A DNA stretch of 64,000 bases, taken from positions 124,001-188,000 of the forward strand of contig NZ_CADIJL010000007.1 of NCBI RefSeq assembly GCF_902859695.1. The letters run 5' to 3'. The notes below the pieces were generated by a model. The model saw only the letters and a program-made list of their open reading frames with translations. It was not told the origin of the DNA and did not search any database. Source of the stretch: Achromobacter ruhlandii (GTDB lineage Bacteria; Pseudomonadota; Gammaproteobacteria; Burkholderiales; Burkholderiaceae_B). The position numbers and the translations under genes were made by a program. Below, piece after piece: positions 59,481 through 64,000 of the stretch (position 1 is the first letter of the stretch; each line of letters opens with the position of its first letter).

Positions 59481-59912
59481 CTATTCGACGGGTGTCAGGG
59501 CGGGGGCGCCCTGCTTCTTGATCAGGACCACCAGGAACCTGGCCGGCCTGGTCTGGCTGGCGTTGCGGCCTACGGTGTGAATGTCGTCCGGCCCTTCGTA
59601 GAACGTCTGGCCGGCGGTCAGCGTCACTTCCCTGCCGCCCTTGACCTGCATGACGATGCTGCCCTCGAGCACATAGACGAAAGCATGGGCGTCGTGGCGA
59701 TGGACCGGGTCGGCGCCGCCAGGAGGGTAGTCGACGAGCAGCATCAGGGCGTCCTTGCCGGGAATGTCCGGCAGGTTCCTGGTCGTCAATTCCGTGACCA
59801 CCGGATTGGCCGGCCCGGCGGTGGCTGCGTGGTGGGAGGCGGCGTGGGCCGGCGAGGCCAGCAATGCGCCGGCGGCAATAAGGGGGAGTGCGAACTTCGC
59901 GATTCTCGACAT
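59481..59912 (-). CDS. Exported cupin-domain protein
   Basis: 143 residues with a signal peptide (AKFALPLIAAGALLASPAHA, cleavage after AHA) and a single cupin barrel: metal ligands His71 and His73 in GADPVHRHDAHAFVYVLEG, and His112 in YEGPDDIHTVGRN. Periplasmic stand-alone cupin; reaction unknown. Neighbouring genes concern oxidative stress, which suggests but does not prove a related role. Confidence 0.88.
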   Translation of the reverse strand: MSRIAKFALPLIAAGALLASPAHAASHHAATAGPANPVVTELTTRNLPDIPGKDALMLLVDYPPGGADPVHRHDAHAFVYVLEGSIVMQVKGGREVTLTAGQTFYEGPDDIHTVGRNASQTRPARFLVVLIKKQGAPALTPVE

Positions 59913-60032
59913 GGCCTGTCCTTGGTTGAAAGGTGACAGGTCGATCGTAGAAGCGCGGCAGGCCCGGCGGTAGGTCCGCGCAGGGGATCACCGTGTTGCC
60001 CGCCGCGCACCAACGCGGGCGGCGGGCAGTGG

Positions 60033-60911
60033 TCAGCCCCGGGCCAGCGCCGCCGCGATGCGCGCCAGCTTGTCCGGGTTGCGTTGCACCAGCACCCGCG
60101 TCAGGCGTTCGCCATCGGTCTCATAGGACTGCACGGATTCCAGTTGGCCATCGATGAAGCGCAGCAGGGCCCATTGCCCGTTCACCAGGACCACCTCGGT
60201 GCGCAACGCATCGCGGAACCGGCGCTTGCCCGCGTAGAACAGCTGTGCCAGGCGCTTGCCTCCCACCAGGCTGGCAAAGCTGCCGACCTTGCCGCCGCCG
60301 TCGCCAATGAGTTCGGCATCGTCGCTGAGCAGCGCATGCAGGCCATGGAAATCGCTGCGCTGCATCGCGTCGGCGAAGGCTTGCAGCAGGCGCTGCAGCG
60401 TCGCCCTTGGCACGGCTTCGCGCGGGGTGCCCTGGCGCAACTGCTGCCGCGCCCTTCGGACGAGCTGGCGCACCGCCGCCTGGCTCTTGTCTAGCGTCTG
60501 CGCGATGTCTTCATAGTCGGCGTCGAACACGTCGCGCATCAGGAAGGCCGCGCGGGCGTCCGGCGACAGGCGCTCCAGCATGAACAGAAACGCCACCGAC
60601 ACGTTGTCGGCCAGTTCGTGCAGCTGCTCCGGCGTGGACGGCGCGGCCATCAACATGGGTTCGGGCAGCCAGACTCCCACGTAATGGGCGCGCTCGGCCT
60701 TGGCCAGGCGCAGGCGGTCGATGGACAGGCGGGTGGCGACGGTGACCAGCCATGCTTCGGGATTTTCGATGGCGCCGCGGTCGGCGCCATGCCAACGCAG
60801 CCATGCGTCCTGCACCACGTCTTCGGCCTCGGCCACTTCGCCCAGCATGCGGTACGCGATCGCATACAGGCGCGGGCGATGACTGTCGAACAGGGTCACC
60901 GAGTCGGTCAT
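60033..60911 (-). CDS. SigJ-type ECF sigma factor with C-terminal SnoaL-like domain
   Basis: 292 residues. Region 2 is SHRPRLYAIAYRMLGEVAEAEDVVQDAWLRW, and region 4 is FLMRDVFDADYEDIAQTLDKSQAAVRQLVRRARQQL. The last ~110 residues form a SnoaL/NTF2-like domain (LLQAFADAMQRSDFHGLHALLSDDAELIGDGGG) typical of ECF41-like/SigJ proteins. There the fused domain controls sigma activity in place of an anti-sigma factor. Frequent partners of such sigmas are carboxymuconolactone decarboxylase-like proteins and oxidoreductases, which here lie 3 kb away. Start MTDSVTLFDS preferred; the frame extends 44 codons upstream without support. Confidence 0.92.
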   Translation of the reverse strand: MTDSVTLFDSHRPRLYAIAYRMLGEVAEAEDVVQDAWLRWHGADRGAIENPEAWLVTVATRLSIDRLRLAKAERAHYVGVWLPEPMLMAAPSTPEQLHELADNVSVAFLFMLERLSPDARAAFLMRDVFDADYEDIAQTLDKSQAAVRQLVRRARQQLRQGTPREAVPRATLQRLLQAFADAMQRSDFHGLHALLSDDAELIGDGGGKVGSFASLVGGKRLAQLFYAGKRRFRDALRTEVVLVNGQWALLRFIDGQLESVQSYETDGERLTRVLVQRNPDKLARIAAALARG

Positions 60912-61208
60912 GGCAGGGGTGGACGCGAAGGGAAGGGGATGTGGCAGGCGGCTATTTTGCCGCAGCGAGACGCGCCGCGACAAGCGGAAAACGCCGATGC
61001 GAACGCCTGGCGATGCGCAGTGGTGCGTCGCGCACAACAGCATGCTTCCCGCCGCGAGCCTACCGCCAGGGACGCGCCACCCCTAGGATGCCTCCATCGC
61101 CTTTCCGGCACGCCGCAAGGCCTTGCCGCCACCCCGCAGGATCGCGTCAATGCCGACCTGCCCGCGCTGTCGCGAGCCTGATCCAACCGCCTCTCTGGAG
61201 ATCCCGTC

Positions 61209-62144
61209 ATGCCATCCGCAACCCAAACCCTGCCGTTCAGCAGCCTGTCCGATCCGGGCGTCCGGCCTCCCCACGATCTGGTGCCCTCGCGTTATGCGCT
61301 GCGGGTGGGCGAGATCGATGCGCTGGTGATCAGCGATGGCGTGCTGCCGTTGCCCACCGCGACCATGGCCACCAATGCCGATCCCGCCGATCTGGCGCGG
61401 TGGCTGCAATACATGTTCATGCCGCCGGACGCCTTCGATTGGCCGCTGAACGTGATGGTGGCCCGCAGCGGCGACCAGACGATCCTGATCGACGCCGGCC
61501 TCGGCGGGCAGTTCCCGGGCTTTCCGCGCGCCGGCCAATTGCCCCAGCGCCTGGAGGACGCCGGCATCGCGCTGGAGTCGGTGACGGACGTGATCATCAC
61601 GCACATGCACATGGACCATGTCGGCGGCCTGCTGGTCGATGGCGTGAAGGAACGCCTGCGGCCCGACGTGCGCATCCACGTGTCCGCGACCGAGGTCGCG
61701 TTCTGGACGTCGCCGGACTTCTCCCATACGGTCATGCCCAAGCCGGTGCCTGCCGTGCTCAGGTCGACCGCGACCAGTTTCTACAACGAATACCGCGACC
61801 GGCTGCGGATCTTCCAGGACCGGCACGAAGTGGCGCCCGGCGTGGTCGTGCGCATCACCGGCGGACATACCCCGGGACACAGCGTGGTCGACCTGATCGG
61901 CGGCGATGAGCGGCTGACCTTTGCCGGCGACGCGATATTCCCCGTGGGCTTCGATCATCCCGACTGGCACAATGGCTTCGAGCACGACCCCGAGGAATCC
62001 GCCCGCGTGCGGCTCCGCCTTTTCCAGGAACTGGCGCAGAACCGCGGGCTGCTGGTGGCCGCTCATCTGCCGTTCCCCTCCGTTGGCCGGGTGGCGATCG
62101 ATGGCGAGGCCTTTCGCTGGGTGCCGGTCATCTGGGACTACTGA
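61209..62144 (+). CDS. MBL-fold metallo-hydrolase
   Basis: 311 residues. The metal-binding motif HMHMDH in DVIITHMHMDHVGGLL, a further histidine in ITGGHTPGHSVVDL, aspartate in FAGDAIFPVGF and the C-terminal histidine in VAAHLPFPSVG are all present. This layout fits quorum-quenching lactonase-like or aryl-ester MBL enzymes. It is divergent from the ECF sigma gene 297 bases away, a common place for a sigma-controlled target. GGAGATCCCGTC precedes the ATG. Confidence 0.91.
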   Translation: MPSATQTLPFSSLSDPGVRPPHDLVPSRYALRVGEIDALVISDGVLPLPTATMATNADPADLARWLQYMFMPPDAFDWPLNVMVARSGDQTILIDAGLGGQFPGFPRAGQLPQRLEDAGIALESVTDVIITHMHMDHVGGLLVDGVKERLRPDVRIHVSATEVAFWTSPDFSHTVMPKPVPAVLRSTATSFYNEYRDRLRIFQDRHEVAPGVVVRITGGHTPGHSVVDLIGGDERLTFAGDAIFPVGFDHPDWHNGFEHDPEESARVRLRLFQELAQNRGLLVAAHLPFPSVGRVAIDGEAFRWVPVIWDY

Positions 62145-62203
62145 CCGTGCCGGCGCTGCCCTTTAGGCGCTGCTCTTTAAATAGCACACCGTTGTGACAC
62201 ACC

Positions 62204-62245
62204 GGGGCGCGAGCCCCGATGTGGCTTGGGTGTCGGGCTCGCGCC
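62204..62245 (+). other. Alternative hairpins in the MBL-porin gap
   Basis: GGGGC-GCGA-GCCCC (62204-62217) can form a compact hairpin, or GGCGCGAGCCC (62206-62216) can pair exactly with GGGCTCGCGCC (62235-62245). The two are mutually exclusive. They lie about 160 bases before the porin start. No T-run is present. Confidence 0.6.
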
Positions 62246-62406
62246 ACAAATTCGTCCGATTTTCATCGATGATGATCCGCGTGTGCCGAGGTCCCAAAAA
62301 CTGACATACAGCGTTCCTAGAATTCGTTCCGGTCATGCGCGGAATCGCCGCTCGTGTTGCGTGCCGACCCGCATGCGCATGTCTGTTCAATCAACGGGAA
62401 TCTGTA

Positions 62407-63522
62407 ATGAAAAAGACTCTGTTCGTCACCGCTCTGTTCGCCGCGCTGTCCGGTGTTGCACATGCTGAAACCTCGGTGACGCTGTACGGCCTGATCGATA
62501 CCGGCATCGGTTTCCAGCGCATCAAGGGCAACGACGGCTACAAGGAATCGAAGGTTGGCATGTCCAACGGCCTGTCCAGCGGTTCGCGCTGGGGCCTGCG
62601 TGGCGCCGAAGACCTGGGCGACGGCCTGAGCGCCGTATTCACGCTGGAAAGCGGCTTCAACTCGGCCAACGGCCAGTCGGGCCAGAGCAGCCGCCTGTTC
62701 GGCCGCCAGGCCACCGTTGGCCTGAAGGGTGATTCGTGGGGCCTGCTGGAATTCGGCCGCCAGACCAACATCGCCTCGAAGTACATCGCCGCGATCGATC
62801 CGTTCGGCGCCAGCTACGGCCAGGCCAACGTGGGTGCGGCCTTCGGCGCCGCCAACACGGTCCGCCACGACAACATGGTCATGTACCAGACCCCGTCGTT
62901 CAGCGGCTTCCAGTTCGGCCTGGGCTACTCGTTCAACGTGGCCGACACGACCGCCGCGCAAACCGGCTTCAAGACCGCCAACAACACCCGCGCCATCACC
63001 ACCGGCCTGCGCTACGTCAACGGTCCGCTGAACCTGGCGCTGACGTATGACCAGCTGAACATGGCCAACCAGCTCGGCACCGACGAGAAGCCGAAGCAGT
63101 GGATCATTGGCGGTTCGTACGACTTCGAAGTGGTCAAGCTGGCGCTGGCCTACGGCCAGACGCGTGACGGCTGGTTCACCGGCCAGTCGCTCAACAACTT
63201 CAGCAGCGCCGCCAACCCGTCGGGCAAGAGCTTCAGCTCCAACGTCGTGGCCAAGGACTTCAAGTCGAATTCGTACCTGGTCGGCCTGTCGGCTCCGGTC
63301 GGTGGCGCGGGCAGCATCCTGGCCTCGTGGCAGCGTGCCGACGCCAACAACACTTCGTTGACTGGCGACGACGCGACCATGAACATCTACAGCCTGGGCT
63401 ACACCTACAACCTGTCCAAGCGCACCAACCTGTACGCGCTGGGTTCGTACGCCACGAACTTCGCGTTCGTCGACGGCCTGAAGAGCACCGTCGGCATGGT
63501 CGGCGTGCGTCACCGCTTCTAA
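62407..63522 (+). CDS. General outer-membrane porin (Gram-negative trimeric porin, Bordetella type)
   Basis: 371 residues with a signal peptide MKKTLFVTALFAALSGVAHA and a mature start ETSVTLYGLIDTGIGFQ, the standard opening of betaproteobacterial 16-strand porins. SRWGLRGAEDLGDGLSAVFTLESGF, LFGRQATVGLKGDSWGLLEFGRQ and the C-terminal VGMVGVRHRF with terminal phenylalanine (BAM recognition) are present. It forms a trimeric passive channel for small hydrophilic solutes. Codon choice is highly biased to preferred codons, as expected for an abundant protein. Confidence 0.96.
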   Translation: MKKTLFVTALFAALSGVAHAETSVTLYGLIDTGIGFQRIKGNDGYKESKVGMSNGLSSGSRWGLRGAEDLGDGLSAVFTLESGFNSANGQSGQSSRLFGRQATVGLKGDSWGLLEFGRQTNIASKYIAAIDPFGASYGQANVGAAFGAANTVRHDNMVMYQTPSFSGFQFGLGYSFNVADTTAAQTGFKTANNTRAITTGLRYVNGPLNLALTYDQLNMANQLGTDEKPKQWIIGGSYDFEVVKLALAYGQTRDGWFTGQSLNNFSSAANPSGKSFSSNVVAKDFKSNSYLVGLSAPVGGAGSILASWQRADANNTSLTGDDATMNIYSLGYTYNLSKRTNLYALGSYATNFAFVDGLKSTVGMVGVRHRF

Positions 63523-63752
63523 GCGGCGATTCGCCTCGTCCGGCGGCGCGCGCGGGTTGCGCGTCGCCGGACGCCGCGGTTGCAGTGAGCGGACTGGGCG
63601 TCTTACCCGGCCACAGACGCGAAAAAAGCGGCCACCTCCCTAGCTCCACTCTCAGTCCGCTCACCCCAACCCTGTGTGGGATGAGCTCCCCGAAGCGGCA
63701 TGCGCGCCGCCGGCATGCAGATGCCGGCGGCGTTTTGCTTTGCGCGCGGCGG
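63523..63752. other. Porin downstream gap with structured segment and terminator
   Basis: No gene is supported. GTGAGCGGACTG (63585-63596) is exactly inverted at 63653-63664 across 56 bases. GCGTC/GACGC can nest inside. A stem CGCCGCCGGCAT (63705-63716) with ATGCCGGCGGCG (63721-63732) and a GCAG loop is followed by TTTTGCTTT, a plausible plus-strand terminator 180 bases after the porin stop. The segment between could be a 3'-UTR structure or a small RNA. Confidence 0.6.
63705..63736 (+). terminator. Probable terminator downstream of the porin
   Basis: A 12-bp perfect GC-rich stem with a four-base loop followed by TTTT. Confidence 0.75.
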
Positions 63753-64000
63753 TCAGTCGTCGAGCGACGGCACCGTGCCGATCTGCGCGAGGATGCGCGG
63801 CGATTCCATGTCGCCGGTTTCCTTGTCGATCATGACTTCGTAGGCGGCGACGCCGGCGAACTTGCCGGCCATGGAGTTGGCGATGCGGATGGCGCCGAAC
63901 TCGCTGCTGGCGGGCCGGATTTCGCCGGGGGCCACGCCATTGGCGGCGGCGCGGTAGGGAACGACGATGTATTGGACGACGTGGGTCTGGGCGATTTGAG
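63753..64000 (-). CDS. Unknown protein, C-terminal 82 residues only
   Basis: The frame is open from the window edge on the minus strand and ends at the TGA/TAG-type stop near 63753. The visible part reads QIAQTHVVQYIVVPYRAAAN then NGVAPGEIRPASSEFGAIRI and ends with ESPRILAQIGTVPSLDD. No family is recognised. The internal ATG near 63935 is unlikely to be the start, because coding-type sequence continues upstream of it to the edge. Confidence 0.65.
   Translation of the reverse strand, partial: QIAQTHVVQYIVVPYRAAANGVAPGEIRPASSEFGAIRIANSMAGKFAGVAAYEVMIDKETGDMESPRILAQIGTVPSLDD

Overview
The window is a GC-rich (roughly two-thirds G+C) bacterial chromosome segment. It reads as a betaproteobacterium of the family Alcaligenaceae (Achromobacter/Bordetella type). 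The reasons are three: orphan tripartite-tricarboxylate (Bug) receptors, a Bordetella-style general porin, and the gene order atpIBEFHAGDC - Fis-like regulator - hemE - priA - rep. The genus is an inference from gene content and style, not from a search.

Layout. 1-4.4 kb: a LysR regulator (cut by the window edge), two Bug receptors and a two-subunit 3-oxoacid-type CoA-transferase, a small organic-acid catabolic cluster. 4.7-9.2 kb: M61 peptidase divergent from an enoyl-CoA hydratase, then a secreted DUF1254/DUF1214 protein. 9.4-17.2 kb: the complete F1Fo ATP synthase operon with a strong promoter, intercistronic hairpins and a strong terminator. 17.3-24 kb: orphan Fis-type regulator, hemE, an AT-rich gap with DnaA-box-like sites, priA and rep. 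24-30 kb: AraC-type regulators, threonine aldolase, class II amidotransferase, an SDR and a proteobacterial type-2 dapD.

30.7-41 kb: a nine-gene minus-strand operon for peptide or acylated amino acid use (two M20 peptidases, an AstE/AspA-type deacylase, a complete Dpp/Opp ABC transporter, an alpha/beta hydrolase). It is divergent from a LysR gene, and a second solute receptor lies beyond that gene. 44-54 kb: a small protein with a double palindromic operator, the NAD(P)H-hydrate repair enzyme, then an acyl-CoA catabolic regulon. In this regulon a TetR gene and acyl-CoA dehydrogenase stand divergent from nitronate monooxygenase and an enoyl-CoA isomerase, followed by CaiB-type CoA-transferase and 3-hydroxyacyl-CoA dehydrogenase. 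53.7-64 kb: a membrane-anchored di-heme cytochrome c, tRNA-Arg(CCG), an MFS exporter, a peroxide/redox group (AhpD-like, NmrA-like, Ohr, LysR, cupin, SigJ-like ECF sigma factor, MBL hydrolase), a general porin, and the end of an unknown gene.

The most unusual content is non-coding. Three intergenic elements (called PAL here: 29878-30041, 30479-30638, 50540-50699) share a 94-102 nt core. In each, the core is flanked by 31-33 nt inverted-repeat arms that are perfect (one has a single G-T wobble) within the copy but different in sequence between copies. Each PAL lies 59-94 nt from a second element (called NEST here: hairpins at 30104-30137, 30350-30384 and 50414-50447, plus a solitary copy at 4574-4608). 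NEST is a nested hairpin with an invariant inner stem-loop, apart from one compensated pair, and an outer stem that differs in every copy yet always pairs. This compensatory pattern marks both as genuine structured or mobile elements. I do not recognise either as a described family.
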